Below, one piece after another: positions 11,251 to 23,560 of a stretch of DNA of 64,000 nucleotides (positions are counted from its first letter, which is position 1; every line of letters starts with the position of its first letter). The stretch is from Heterocephalus glaber (Eukaryota > Chordata > Mammalia > Rodentia > Bathyergidae), in contig NW_004624751.1 in NCBI RefSeq assembly GCF_000247695.1, positions 18,838,609 to 18,902,608 of the forward strand, given 5' to 3'. The position numbers were made by a program, and so were the translations under genes. The notes beneath the pieces were generated by a model. The model saw only the letters and a list, made by a program, of their open reading frames with translations. It was not told the DNA's origin and made no database searches.

Positions 11251-11875
11251 TTACAATAACAATTAAAATTAAATTAAACTTAAACTCTGAACTAAGCAAC
11301 TACAATTCAGGAGGAAAACTCAAAAGCTAATATAATCACCATGTTCTATATGAAGTACATTTATAAGTATGTATACATATATATTATAATAGCTTTTTAA
11401 AAATTCAATAATAATCCTGAGGCATGAAATAAGGACATGAAAAACTAGTAAGGCAATTGGAATGACCAATCAATTAGGGAGATCTACCCATCTAGACCAG
11501 GATGCATGAGCAGAGCAGCTTCAGAGCCCTGCATGGAATGGTCTGGATCTGATATCAAAAGGAGGATGTAAAAGATGATGAACACTGGACTTGTCAGCCA
11601 CTGTCTTCTTGTTCGTGCAGTGTGGCATGGTCTCTGAATAAGTTGTATTTTCTCTTCTCTATTTTTTTCTTTATATTACTTCTTCATTGAAGCACTTCTA
11701 TTTCACTTTTTCTTCTTCTTTTATTAACTTTAATAAACATTAATATTTTACATTATTGGGTTGTCCCATCCAATTCTTTGAATGGGAAAACAGGAGCCTA
11801 GAAAAGACCACTGGGAATCCCACCATCCAGTAGCAATGCCATTTGGTAAAATGTCCTTCACTCAGTTAGATTTCA
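11251..11875. other. No gene seen; possible old LTR around 11,460-11,760
   Basis: A block of higher complexity ('gatctacccatctagacca', then 'tctctgaataagttgtattt') could be a decayed LTR. I could not assign it. Confidence 0.3.
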
Positions 11876-12295
11876 TTATAGATTTTCACTAGCTTTTTTG
11901 GCCACTCCTTGTATTTTTGTAAAATCCCTACTATTAATCCTTTGATCCTCAGTGTTCCATTTTTGGAGTGGCATATAACAATGGAACATAATAAACTTTT
12001 TCTCTTCAAATTCTTGTTCCTTAAATTTTTCTTTGGAAAATATATGAATTTCATGCAAAACTTCAAAAATTACAACCTTCAGTATAAATGCATTTTGTAT
12101 ATCCTAGAAGGGAATGTACACTATTGTTGCCCAGAGACACTGGTCAGTGAGGATGTTCTCATTTTCTCCAAAAGAGCACAAAATTACAAATTCACCATTT
12201 TTCAAAGAAGCAACAACTTTCAAGAGGAATTTGAAATATACGAGCTTCTCTGGAGCTTTGGTACAATGGAAGAACTCCAGGACTTTTGTGGGAAT
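11876..12295 (-). pseudogene. Coding-like block, unassigned processed-pseudogene candidate
   Basis: On the minus strand an open stretch of 63 codons without a start (12,295 down to a stop at 12,104-12,106) reads with protein-like composition, for example EFFHCTKAPEKLVYFKFLL and ENENILTDQCLWATIVYIPF. A second minus-strand frame (12,058-11,876) begins MHEIHIFSKEKFKEQEFEE and continues KKFIMFHCYMPLQKWNTEDQ. The two are not in one frame and stops separate them, as expected for a decayed retrocopy or old transposon ORF. I do not recognise the parent protein. No A tail or TSD was identified. The overlapping plus-strand 136-residue frame is a shadow. A chance ORF remains possible. Confidence 0.3.
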
Positions 12296-12495
12296 CTAAA
12301 AATGTGGTACAAATTTTAAAACTCTAAAATTGCACAGTAAAACAAATTTCCCTTGTAAACCAGGTAAAAATTTCCCTTAAAACTGGCCTAGTAGAGATTT
12401 GGAATGTTTTACATTTTTTCAAACACAATAGAGAAAAGTGGCATTTGTCCAGATCTAGTTCTGTGATTACCACTTGCAATAGTTTGTTTCTGAAA

Positions 12496-12914
12496 TGTGC
12501 ACTATAAGAGATGTTATTGAAGACCCCTGCAGTTGGCCTCTATCTCCTACGAGACAGTGCAAGGTTTGAGAGGAAAGAGAGAGAGAACAAAGACACAGGC
12601 AGAGACTTGAGAGAAGAAGCTGAGTTTTAGGCTGATCTAAGCTGCTCTGTGCAGAAAAGACAAAAGACACCAGGGATGTCTAGTGTTTATTCATTACAAG
12701 CATGAGAAGGAGGGGAGCTGGGCAAGCCTTGGGTCACCTGCTGAGAGCAGTTATCTTTAGCAGGGGCACTAGGCTATCTTTACTGAAGAGAACAAATGGT
12801 TAATTTAGAGGGGAAGAATTAGTTGGAGTAAAGTTGGCCTTGGCTGAAAGTGAACTCAGCAGAGCCCTGATACTTCACGGACTAGGATTTAAGTCACAGT
12901 AGCAGCAATTAACA
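12496..12914 (-). mobile_element. ERVK-type solo LTR, diverged
   Basis: Homologous, in the same minus orientation, to the LTR at 43,748-44,279. Shared blocks are 'agaagaagctgagttttagg' and 'tgcagaaaagacaaaag', followed by 'gtttattcatt', which is the AATAAA signal read in reverse. The order polyA signal, then ctttTGTCTTT-type R/U5, then 'gcttcttctct' is typical of rodent class II (IAP-like) LTRs. The low-coordinate end lies between 12,496 and 12,512; the other end is placed at 'gcaattaaca' near 12,914. A TSD is not clear. No internal region is present. Confidence 0.65.
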
Positions 12915-15129
12915 AAGGAGCAATACTAGCCAATTCTGCTATCTGACATGTCCATTGGAGTCATGCAAATACTAGGTTAATGATTTCTAAATAAAAATAG
13001 ACCTTCATTAGAAAAGAAAGGTTACATATGGCTACTTACAGCTATACTTGTTTAGTATGGATTTAATTTTAAAATCTTAACTCTAAATATTTTTATGATT
13101 ATTTCACAATGGATTATAAATGAACTAAAAAATCCTGATATTTATATGCAAAATGTACTTCAATAAGACTGCAAAAATGATTATTTTAGGTTATGGGAGC
13201 CTTACTTGTTTTTAATATTTAATTCCTAGAATTAGTAAACTTTAACTGTGATAACACTGCAAAGCAGTTTAATGAATTACAATTAGTAGCTTTGTTGAAT
13301 ATATTGACCCATGAGGGCAGATAACTGGGAGGAGATATGAATCAGATGATGAGAGAGAGAGAAACAATAATGAACCAAGGACTGGTTAGATACAACTACA
13401 ACTACAACTATCATACTTCAGCTCCTTCATATTTCAGGGATGCCCTTAACTCCATATTAATGTCTTCACTTGAGTTATCAGTTTCCACAACAATCTTTTG
13501 TTCAATAGCAGTTATTAGCCTTCTATTTAACAATTATTCTAAGAGAATAAGCATAGACAGGTTTTTCCATTTGTTTCTTTGTCCACAGCACTAAATAATC
13601 ACAGGGGATTGATTGATTGACTGATGGATGCTACCCAGTGGTAAAAATGGTGAAATGTTTTTCCATTATCTTAAATTTCTGATCTATTTTCAATTGTTAG
13701 CATTTGCTATAGTCAACCTGCCTGACTTTTCTGATGTCAGCTAAAAATTTAATCCCATAATTCTCTGATAATGAATATTTTGACATACTGACACAATTTA
13801 GATATTTCCTTCTAATATCCAGGTAGCAAGTATTATAATCCAAAGAAGTTTTAGTCCTAATGCTGTACTATCCTATTTAGAATAGGATTTTGAGGTACTT
13901 TGCAAAGTGGACTAAAACTTCAGAAGAGTAAAATTATGGCAATAATAGTTAAAACCCAGTATTTTTAAAATATCATAAAAATGTTACTGAATGCCTTGAA
14001 GAATAAAGTTTTAAGAATTTCCAAATATGTGACCTTGCCATTTTCCAAATGTGTGACCTTCCCATTTTGCTATTTGCAAATAACTAGAAATATAAATTAA
14101 AGTACAAAGTAGAATTAAATATCTGTAACTTAAATTAACTTAAAAATTTCCTCAGACAGAAGTAAATTTCACTATAGTTTCATCTTAGCCTGAGAAAGTA
14201 TCTAGCCCTGAAAAATTAGTAGCTTCTCCAAGATGTTGCTACAATGTTTATTGAACTTAAAATATAGTAAAATAGCCTATAGCACCACTACTGTCATAAT
14301 AAGTTTTTGACAATAAGAATACATAAATTCTAAAGAGCTACTGAATTACACACAGGATACTGGGTTTGGTTCAAAATTTGTAATAATCTGTGAAGTGTAA
14401 AGAAACCAGTAACAATTTAGAAAAGATTGCCAGTGATGATAAAAAATGAATATGAGTAGCTTTTTAAAAGGAGATAAATAATTATAAATATAAAATTGGA
14501 TTATTCTTCTTTCAAAATAATAACTAAAAGTACATCTCAGTTTTGGAGTAAATTAATAATCTCGTGAATGAAAAATAATAGTGGTAGAATGAGAGCTAGT
14601 GTAGTAAATGAAGGAAAATAACAAAATTTGAGGGACGCATGAGAAAAATAACCTGTATATATTTTTAAAGGTCTTAAATTAACTTTATTCTTTTGTTGTT
14701 TCCACCAAATGCTTAAAAATTTAAGACTATATCCATAGATTTTGCAGTGAAACATATTTTTTTGGAGTAGTTAACCAGACATGAGCTGGATGTCAATTAT
14801 TAGACACAATAGGATAAGCAACTGTGGTTAATTGTAACCTGGCATGTAGTTATTCTTCCCAACTAAGCTCCAGTAATTTCAACATTCTTCCATGAGACAT
14901 ATGTGAAGCACGAGATGTACAAGACAGTGTGCAAGGACACACATATGGGAATAAAATATTTGGTGGACTTCTTATTGGACCCAGAATGAGAAGTCTCAGA
15001 AATGTAGAATTGCCTAAATCAGACAACAATCAAGATATAGGCACAGAGTAATGTAATTCAAATAAGTTTTGATACTTGAAAATACAGTTTGATTTTTTAA
15101 ATAATATTACTTATAAAATATATTCTCAT
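12915..15129. other. No gene seen; mostly single-copy-looking sequence
   Basis: No named repeat apart from a short (ACTACA)n run at about 13,391-13,410 and an ATTG-rich run near 13,607-13,622. Open frames here lack motifs. Confidence 0.5.
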
Positions 15130-15260
15130 GATTTTCTATTTTAAGTTAAGTATCTTCATTTGACAGATAAGGCAATTGAAACATACAGATAAATATTTTC
15201 TTTGCTCATCAAATAACAACCATTGAATCAGATCATATGAAAATATTTGTATAAATTCTT
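15130..15260 (-). mobile_element. MIR-like fragment (tentative)
   Basis: 'atcttcatttgacagataag' followed by 'gcaattgaaacatacagata' resembles the reverse-complement MIR block that normally reads ttttacagatgagaaactgaggc. Confidence 0.45.
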
Positions 15261-18200
15261 GAACTTACTAGAGAGAATAATAAAACATTTTAATGTTTTA
15301 TATAGTCACTATGTAGACACATTTGAAATCCAGACGCACTTATCAGGCACCGTAATTCTCAGAAAGGATCTACTTGTTTTGATGAGATTCTGCATAATCT
15401 CATATTTTATTAAACAATTTCATATTAAAATTTCTTTAAAATTACATGGCTATTTAAGTATTTTTCTTCAGGTTTCTTTTTCTTTTCAAGTTTTACTTGT
15501 AGGAGAAGAAAAATATCATTATCATATTGATATGAGTTAGAAATTCATGGCAAATATACTTCTCTACAACTTGCAATTCATCTACTTTTTTATCCATTTT
15601 CCATTGAACTTGGCTTCTTCAAATTTATCTATACTTCTTAAGATATTCTGTTTCTCATGTAAGATCTTTCAATTTTAACTATTTCACAAAGGTAAAAAAT
15701 TTGAGCTTTTCATACTATATTTAAATCATTTAAAATAATTGATTTATAATAATCAATTTTTGATCCTATACACTACATGATTTTAATGAACACAGTATTA
15801 CACAGTATTACTGTGAAAAAATTAATGCACATTCTTTTGCTACAAAAGTAATAGGGAAAAATAACTTTTATCAAAATCATACTTTGCCAAAACAGTTTTC
15901 CTGAGTCATTTTATCAACCAAAAATAGTTTTGCACCCCTTTTTTTGTATTGTCACAAATTGGAGGTGAGAAGTTGGAGGAGGTACTTGTTTCTAGTGGAT
16001 GGAGTCCAACAATATTTTCAACCAATTTAAAATGCATAAGACAGACCCAAAACAGTTTGCTTATCTTAAATAAGAGTAGTGATGAGATCAAGAAGCTCAG
16101 CTTCTAGGCAGTCTTGAAGTTATTGAGCATTTGGGAAATATGTTAGAAATTCGTTAGTTCACTTTCTCTCAAGCATTGAAAAGTTCATGTGTGTTAACAG
16201 AATAATCAACACTTCCATGAATAGCCTTGTTTTCTTGCCTTTTTGTCAATCACATTTTTACATTTTGGTTGAAGATGTAACATTCAAATAAATAAATTTT
16301 AATAGCTCTTACACATAGGACATCTTCTAAATTAAATTGTACTTTTTGAAATTTATGTTTTCTCCTATGCTAAAATATACACAAAAACCACACAGATTAA
16401 GAAAGACTACCTAACATTTGCATAAATCCTTAAAATTTAGCAAATTGTTCAGAAGGTCTTACATACTGATGAACTCAATTATCTTCATTATGCTTGTCAT
16501 CCTCAAAATTATCTCTATTCATAGTCTCTCTTCTTGTGTTGTAGAAATGTTAAATGTCTATTTTTCCATTTTCATAAACAGTCTTCATTCACTGTCCAGC
16601 ATAAATATGCATTAAATGATATCGACTACAGTATAAAGAGTTGGACAATATGGATAAGCCTGCATAATTTACCAATCACTTCAAATATGTTATAGAATAA
16701 TACTCACTACATTTAGAGTCTCAATAAATATTAAATAAGTGAATGACTGAGTGTCATTGAAAGCTTAATAAATCTTCAATTCTACAAAATATTTGCTGTT
16801 CTTAAGGATTATTGAAATTTGAGAACTCAAAAGATTGATGTTCTTATATTTTATATATTTTGGAAAACAAAAACTATCTTAAAGGTAGGGTAGTTGAAAT
16901 TATTGACTAAATATAGTTACATGACTTTAAATCATGAATCATACAAAGCAAAACCATATTATCAGATTTAATGATATGGAAAGTAGGTGATAATACAATG
17001 AACTGTGATGAACGGTGAGAAATTTTCTCAAATAAACTGCTAGGATGAAGTCCATTGTTGGAATATTTCTTTGACTTTGCAAAAATTATTTTAACTCCAA
17101 ATGTGCTTTGTGGGGGAAACACCAGACCATTTTGCATGTGTTTATGTACTAAAATGGGACAGGTTCAAAGTAGATTTATGGCATTAAAACTTTGATGACA
17201 TCAAAGTCTGTTCAGAAATCTAAAGACAAATATAAATAAGACTTTCTATTTTCTTGACATCACATCTTACAATATTAATCACACTACTATATTAGGTAAT
17301 ATTGCTTTTACTTAAGACTGAAATAATAATAATATTAAAAAATAAATTTGATACTCATATAAAGGATATAAGTATTAATTAAATTACTAATACAAAAAAA
17401 GACAATTCAATAATTTTATAATTGAAGTAGTATTTTCTTGTTTCTTTTGCAATTTAAGTATGTAAAAGAAAAATGCTGAAAATGACAGATAAGGAATTTA
17501 TTCTTGTTTTAATTAGGTACTGAACTTACAAATTTTTATCCAGATAAGAATATGTTGCTAAATAGTACACTGAAAATTTCACATGTGTTCTCATTCATCT
17601 GACATTAGGCTGGTGAAAAATAAACATAATAATGTATGTGTGACCTTTAAAAGCACAAACATAAAATTTTCTATGTGCAAATTACTGTTCTCTTTAAGAA
17701 TGGTGATTTTTTTTCTTACAGAAAAAAGTAAACATTTTTATTGGTATAACATGACTCTTTACATCGCACTTATTTTATTGAAAATGTTACATAATTGAAT
17801 TATTCAGCAATATTTTGTGAAAAGAAAATTGAAAAATAGATGATTTGGTTATTCAATCTATCAGCCCATTCAACTATGCCTGGAATATGAAAACAAGTGA
17901 TTAAAATGGCAGTATTTCTTTATTATTGCACATTTACAAGGCTCTGAACAGAAATGAAGTGTCCATGCAAATATTTTGTTAGCCTTAAATTTATATCACT
18001 TTAAATGCCAGGAGTTGGGTATATTTATTGCTTTTTAAAGGAAAAAAACTATAGTCTGTCAAAAATTATTTTGAATAGCAGGAACCACATAATTCCTACT
18101 ATTAAAAAAGGTTATCACAATACATATATCTGTAGGTGGTTTAGTTTTTATGTGCAGTGTATGATAGATGTCTGGCTGAGAAAGAAAAAAATAAATAATA

Positions 18201-18336
18201 TTTTATTTAGGGCATTTTTACATGGGAACTGCAGCCAATTTGTCAACAGACATTAATCCTTTGATAAAATATTTTATTAAGTTCACTGGTATGAAAGGTA
18301 TGAATTAGAATGGATTATCTATAATTTTTTAAATAT
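15261..18336. other. No gene seen; unassigned AT-rich sequence
   Basis: About 3 kb with no repeat, RNA gene or coding frame I can support. It is one of the longest stretches in the window without a recognisable transposon. Confidence 0.5.
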
Positions 18337-18456
18337 ATTATCGATATTAGGGCCAGGGATTTAGCTCAGCGGTTTCTCTGCCTGCTGTGCAAGTGTAAGG
18401 ACCTGAGTTCGATCCCCAGTATAAAAAAAAAAAAGCAAAAAAAAAATTACCGATAT
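18337..18456 (+). mobile_element. tRNA-derived SINE with 11-bp TSD
   Basis: Body 18,350-18,422: 'gggccagggatttagctcag', 'cctgctgtgcaagtgtaagg', 'acctgagttcgatccccagt', then an A-rich tail to 18,445. The flanks attatcgatat (18,337-18,347) and attaccgatat (18,446-18,456) differ by one base. Confidence 0.93.
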
Positions 18457-18659
18457 CATAATAACAAAACAATTGAGTAGCATTGAAATAAATTTTCTGT
18501 AAATATATTTTTAGTGAAAGGTATTACTGTGGAATTCATAAATCTACTTATTTCAAAACCATTTTTTAATATTTTAGAATCATCCAACTCTTTTGCTTCA
18601 GTTCTGTAATCAATTGGTCAGAACAGCGAGGAACTTGTGCTTATTTCAGAAGAAAAACA

Positions 18660-18870
18660 GCAGATATCAAAAGCAGCTATGCCTGGTTCTTAATGTCAAA
18701 TCTGCTCTGTAGTAGTAGGAAATTAGGCAAGGTGATTAAGTTCCAGATATTTCATTTTTTCATCATTATGAAGGGGATGATAACTCTGGCCTCACCAAAA
18801 CTTTTGTGCTCCATCAAACGACATTTCACTGTGACTATTACGTGAAAGCTAAAAGTATTTGTATTATCAC
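18660..18870 (+). mobile_element. MIR SINE
   Basis: 'atgcctggttcttaatgtca' followed by 'aggaaattaggcaaggtga', 'catttttt' and 'atgaaggggatgataactct' matches the MIR order (core, 'gaccttgggcaagtt', 'tttcctcatctgt', 'aaaatggggataata'). Confidence 0.65.
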
Positions 18871-19610
18871 ACTGAGTGGATGGAAAGATGTTAGTTTAAA
18901 AATAATAGCAAAAGTTGAAGGAAGAAGTAAAGACAGTTTTGAGAAAAATATGAAGAATAAATCCAAAAGGAAATGAAATATTTTATATACAGTACTTACC
19001 ATAAAAGACAGGAAGCAGAATAATTCAAAGAAATTCATGTACTTCTAAATCTGAGTTCGTGTTTATCAGATCAATTAAAGATTTTGTAGAATTATGGGTC
19101 TGAGAGTGAAAGAGTGATGAGAAATAATTCTCTGAATCTTTAACTTATAATGTTGCTTTCCATTATCCATCCTGCATGAAACTATGCAGATAACTACTGA
19201 AGTGTTCCTAGCCCATAAAAAGAAATCACTCTTGAAGTCTCCCACCAAAAAACTTCCTTCAGCAGTGAATTCTAAGGAAGTTAGTGTATCATCTTCTAAA
19301 ATTTTCAAATCTCACTCAACCAAAGCAAACAAATTGGGCCTTTACTAAAAATCCAAAACATATGAAGGTGGGGACGCTAAACAGGCTTCAAAACAAAATA
19401 AGAAATGAAAGAAAGGGCTTAATCAAAATACGAAATTCTGACAGTTTAAGAATCAAGTATTGAATACTTGCCTTCTATAATCATGAGTACTTTTGAATTT
19501 TTTTTTAAAAAGGTACATATACCTGCCTTATACTGTTATGAATAGAAAAGGAATTACCTGTAGAGTACTTAGAATATTTGGCATATAATGCTAGTGTAAT
19601 TGTTTAGTAC
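18871..19610. other. No gene seen; unassigned
   Basis: No recognisable repeat, RNA gene or coding frame. Confidence 0.5.
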
Positions 19611-19979
19611 TGTCTCAGACCAGTTGGGCCACTTTAACAAAAATACGACAGAATGAGCAGCTTATTGAAGACATAAGTTTTTCTTGTAGACTGGGAAGTT
19701 CAAGATCACCACAGAGGTGGATCTGGTGTTTGGTGAGGATCTTTGTTTTCTTCTGGTTTGTAAGCAATTATCATCTGGCTGTGTCCTCCATTACAGAAGA
19801 GGTCAGGGAGTGCTCCTGAGTCTCTTTTGTAAGAACACAAATACTACTCATGAGCTGGAGCTAATGAGTTAGTCACTTACTAAATGTCCCACCTCCTATT
19901 ACTAGGAAATGGAGGGCTGGGATTTTAACAGAAGAATTTCACGATGAGATGGATTGCAGCACAAACATTAGCCCAAGCA
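19611..19979 (-). mobile_element. MLT1-type MaLR LTR
   Basis: The reverse-strand LTR starts TGTCTCAGAC at 19,611. It continues with 'aaaatacgacagaatgagca' and 'gactgggaagttcaagatca', then 'ggctgtgtcctccattacag', then 'actaaatgtcccacctccta', and ends near 'acaaacattagcccaagca' at 19,979. This block order is that of MLT1/MST LTRs. TSD not visible. Confidence 0.75.
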
Positions 19980-20349
19980 ACCATTATTTTATCTTTGTTG
20001 CTATTATTACTGTTACTATTGTTGTTATTGTCTAGTCATCTTTTACTCTACTGCCTTAAAAATATCATATAAAATTAAAGGAAATATTCAATAAAAATTT
20101 GATGACATCAATTGCTACTACACTTTGTTATGACCATTTATGTATAAACTCCTAGGAATATTAAATATTCATCTACTTAGCTCACTATTCTACTACTACA
20201 CTTATCATAAAAGTGACTGTTAATATCCATATAGATCTTCTAAAATTCTTATCCATTTTCCTCTCCTTCAGAATCTCATTTTCATATAGACCTTACCACT
20301 ACCAATCAATAATTGTACTTTTGAAAACACAACTTGAAAAACATCTTTG
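19980..20349. other. No gene seen; short unassigned gap
   Basis: Contains a TTATTG/TTACTA-rich patch at about 19,995-20,030 and nothing else recognisable. Confidence 0.5.
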
Positions 20350-22095
20350 ATCAGTTTGATCCATGTTTAAATTTATTCTCTTCTTGCTGCTGCCATTGCA
20401 ACAAGTGCTACAATTTCTTTATCTTAATCAGATTTTCAATCCTTAAATCCTACCACTTTCTCATTGACCATCAACCAAACTCCATTTCAGTTTTGTGCTT
20501 AATCAAATTTAAACACCAGTATTATCTGCTGGTCTCTGTCTTTCATAATCTTCATTCACACAAAGTTTTGTCTCTTTTTACTGCTCCTATTATATAAGTT
20601 CACTCTACTCACCTCTCTATTTCTCTACCTGTCTTTATAGAAAACTCTTAAATGGCTTTGTGTGCTTTCTGCCTCCAAGTCTCCCCTCTGATGATCCTGG
20701 TACCATTCCACGCAAGTCATTAGGAATGACTTGCATATTGAAGGGAAAAATGGGAAAATTTCAATCATCTTATTGATTGCAAATATCCCACTACTCTTTA
20801 AATACTTTAAAAAAATTATATGTTTCAAGTGATCCCAATCCCACACCTCTCTCTTGTCTTAACACTTCATTATGAACTCATTTTTGTAATCCAAAATCCT
20901 AAATTTGATTTAGATTAGAAACTAGATTTGGAATAGAAACTTCTTTTCAGTCTGAGACTACTGTTAAGTTGATGTATCTATTTGTCAGAGACTTCCACAT
21001 ACTTATTTCCTTTCCCATTCTTTCTCCTTAACTTTAGACTAGTTTCTTGATAGAAGTAATTAAATATCAAAGTCTAATCTTAGAGTTAACATAAAACTGA
21101 AATCTGAACTCCTTTTCTCCTCATTCTCTATTTATCCACATTTTCTTAAGTACTAGTTATATCCATTCTTATTTATGCTCAGGTCAAAGTACTTGCAAGC
21201 ATCCATTACTCCACTTCTTGTATCCCATACCAACCTCAAAAAATTATTGTTGATGTTACATTCAAACCAAATAAAAATGAAGTCTTGTTTTTTACCACTA
21301 TGTCTATCTCTCCTCCCTAGATTCAGGGCAATATCATTTCCTGCACTATTAAAAAAAAAGGTGAAACATGCAAAGCATTTAACAACTGGTCTGCTTGAAT
21401 AATGACTTATTGAGATAAATAATTGTCACAAGCAACATGTGTGGTCACATGAGGGCATTCCAGCTAGCTACCAATCTTGCTCAGAAGAGATTACTATGTA
21501 TTCTTACTGCTTCCATCTTTTTCTTTAATAATTTATTCTTAACAAAGGAAAAACAATGTTCTTTTAAAAATACACATTATTAGTTTAACTTCAAACTACC
21601 CAGTGGTTTCATGTTTCCTCAAATGTATTTCCATAAGCTACAGAAGATCTGTCTGATCTTGTATTCAGCAATGTTTCTTACTTGATAAGGTGCTATACTG
21701 CTTTTTCCCTCATTCAATTCATTTCAGGCCCAGAAGTCACCTTTTGTTTATGGAACAATTCAAGAATGATGCTGCCACAAGGCTTTACTCAAACTGCTTT
21801 CTCTCTCTCAAACAATAATCTTTCCCTTATGCTCTCTAGAGAATGCACTCTGACATCTTCTATAAATTGACCTCCATTTGTCATTGTGTCAAACTTTATT
21901 CACCTACCACTACTGCTTTATTTATTCCCTTCACCTACCACTACTGGTTATTCATTTATTCATGTTTATGAGAGCCTTCTCCCACCCAAAGTAGACACCT
22001 CATTAAAAATAAAGACAATATATGTTTTATTCAATTCTGAATTCTCAGTAACTAATACATAAAATCCTCAAAATATATTCAGAGAATTAATGAAT
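20350..22095 (+). mobile_element. Long L2 LINE fragment
   Basis: Pyrimidine-rich plus-strand sequence following L2 order: 'ccactatgtctatctctcct' with 'caactggtctgct' downstream (near 21,295-21,395, the conserved 'gattattgcaatagcctcct' to 'aactggtctccctgctt' region); 'cttcaaactacccagtggtt' near 21,589; 'gcccagaagtcacctttt' near 21,728; and a 3' end with 'gtttatgagagccttctccc' near 21,965. Ancient and full of indels. The 5' limit is uncertain and the region before about 20,800 is the weakest part. Confidence 0.55.
21899..21960 (+). repeat. 31-bp tandem duplication inside L2
   Basis: 'tcacctaccactactg' occurs twice, 31 bp apart, each followed by a 'ttattc' stretch. Confidence 0.85.
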
Positions 22096-22340
22096 ATGAC
22101 TTAGTGTTTTAAATTTACATTTATCCACATGATTCATTGTAACATACTCATTTTATATTACTATTCCATGTATACATTTATATTTTATTATTCTTAATAA
22201 CTTGAAAACTATGATAGATATTAAAACTTTCCAACATTTAACTTTTATTAAATATTCAGAAATTCAAATACAGAAGATTTTAAAATTTTAATTTAATTTA
22301 AATTTTTTTATTCAATATTATTTATTTATTTTTAAATTTT

Positions 22341-22448
22341 GAGTCAGGGTCTCAGTTTGTAGCTCAGGCTGGCCTTGAACTTGTGAGGATCCTCCTACCA
22401 CAGCCTCCAAAGTGTTGGGATTACAGGAGTGAGCCACAATGTCTGGCT
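22341..22448 (-). mobile_element. B1-like SINE without internal duplication
   Basis: Reverse-strand 7SL-derived monomer: 'gagtcagggtctcagtttgt', 'agctcaggctggccttgaac', 'agtgttgggattacaggagt', 'gagccacaatgtctggct'. At 108 bp it lacks the 29-bp internal duplication of modern B1, so it is an older proto-B1 form. Confidence 0.88.
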
Positions 22449-23074
22449 TAAAAATTTAATTTTAAACATAGGTCTGCCATATTTAAATTTAAACATAAAT
22501 CTGTCATGCAATTTATGAACGAATCAAAAAATAGCTATTTGCAATTAAGATTCATATATATGTAATAAATACATGTAATATATATTATATATAATACACA
22601 TGTAATTTATATATATTTATATGTCATATATATATATTTCACTAGAGAATAAATCAGTTTTTCTGTTCTGTTCTTAGAATATCTGAATTTTAATAAAATA
22701 GTAATTTAGGGTTAACGTAGATTTCCAAAGAATTCTCTTGTATTATTTGAACATAAGTCTGATGAAAAAATTATGTAATAAATTTATGTATAGCAATAAA
22801 TCAATTGCTAAATAATTGATTTTTTTAAATAAACATAACCTATGTACTAATATTTCTTATGCATAAAATAGTGTTAATATATTTAAATAAATACAGTAAA
22901 AATAAACGTAAATTATGTAAGTGCATATATTATTTGTCAGTCATTGTTTCACTATTTCTCCACTCAATTTACTGTCAAGAATGGTCCACGGTGAGCCAGG
23001 ACCATGCTATGTACTCAGTGAGGCTAAGATACACAACTGAACAAAACAAGAATATTTATTTAAAAAAGTGATTG
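22449..23074. other. AT-rich, no gene seen
   Basis: Contains an imperfect AT-rich array at about 22,555-22,640 and a local duplication near 22,450-22,515 ('ttttaaacataggtctgcca' and 'aatttaaacataaatctgtc'). Otherwise unassigned. Confidence 0.6.
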
Positions 23075-23560
23075 TCATAAACGACACATAGCCATTAATT
23101 CTTCTCACAATATTCTCTTCTCATTTTCAACAAACTTTTTCCATCATTCCTACAATTTTCTGAAGCAGTTAACAAAATCCTCTTCCCTAGGTGTCTTAAT
23201 TTTTTTAGCGTGGCTGTCTCCATGACCTAGAAAACGTTTAACTCTCTTCTTTATTTTGTCTTTAGGGAAGAGTCATAAGATGCATGGTGCCAGAAGTTGT
23301 GAATAAAGTGGATGAGGCCCAACAAAGAAGTTTTTATGAGTCTGCTTTTTCATTGGATGGCACTGGGCAGGGGCACTCACTCGATTTTTTGATCACATTT
23401 TAAAAACACACTAGTGAAAGAAGACTTCAAAAACTGCTTTGGAAATTGGCAAGAATTGTGAGATAAGTGAGTACAAATGGAGGCAGAGTATTTTGAGGGA
23501 AGATTAGTGCAATGTGTCTTTTATTAAAATAAAATTATTTCAATATTCAACCTTTCTATA
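23075..23560. mobile_element. Fold-back mariner-derived element, second copy
   Basis: Left arm in reverse ('attttctgaagcagttaaca' near 23,156); right arm forward ('gaagacttcaaaaactgctt' near 23,421, then 'ggcaagaattgtgagataag' and 'agtgcaatgtgtctttta'). Same arrangement as the copies at 6.2 and 44.7 kb, with a shorter and more diverged central loop. Confidence 0.6.

Noticed and set aside
11909..12319. Longest gap-free plus-strand frame outside the ERV (136 residues)
   Set aside because: Antisense to a minus-strand stretch with more protein-like composition; no domain or start context.
12506..12791. 'aagaga' at 12,506 and 12,786 as the TSD of the 12.5-kb LTR
   Set aside because: The second copy is not preceded by a CA end, and homology with the 43.7-kb LTR extends past it to about 12,914.
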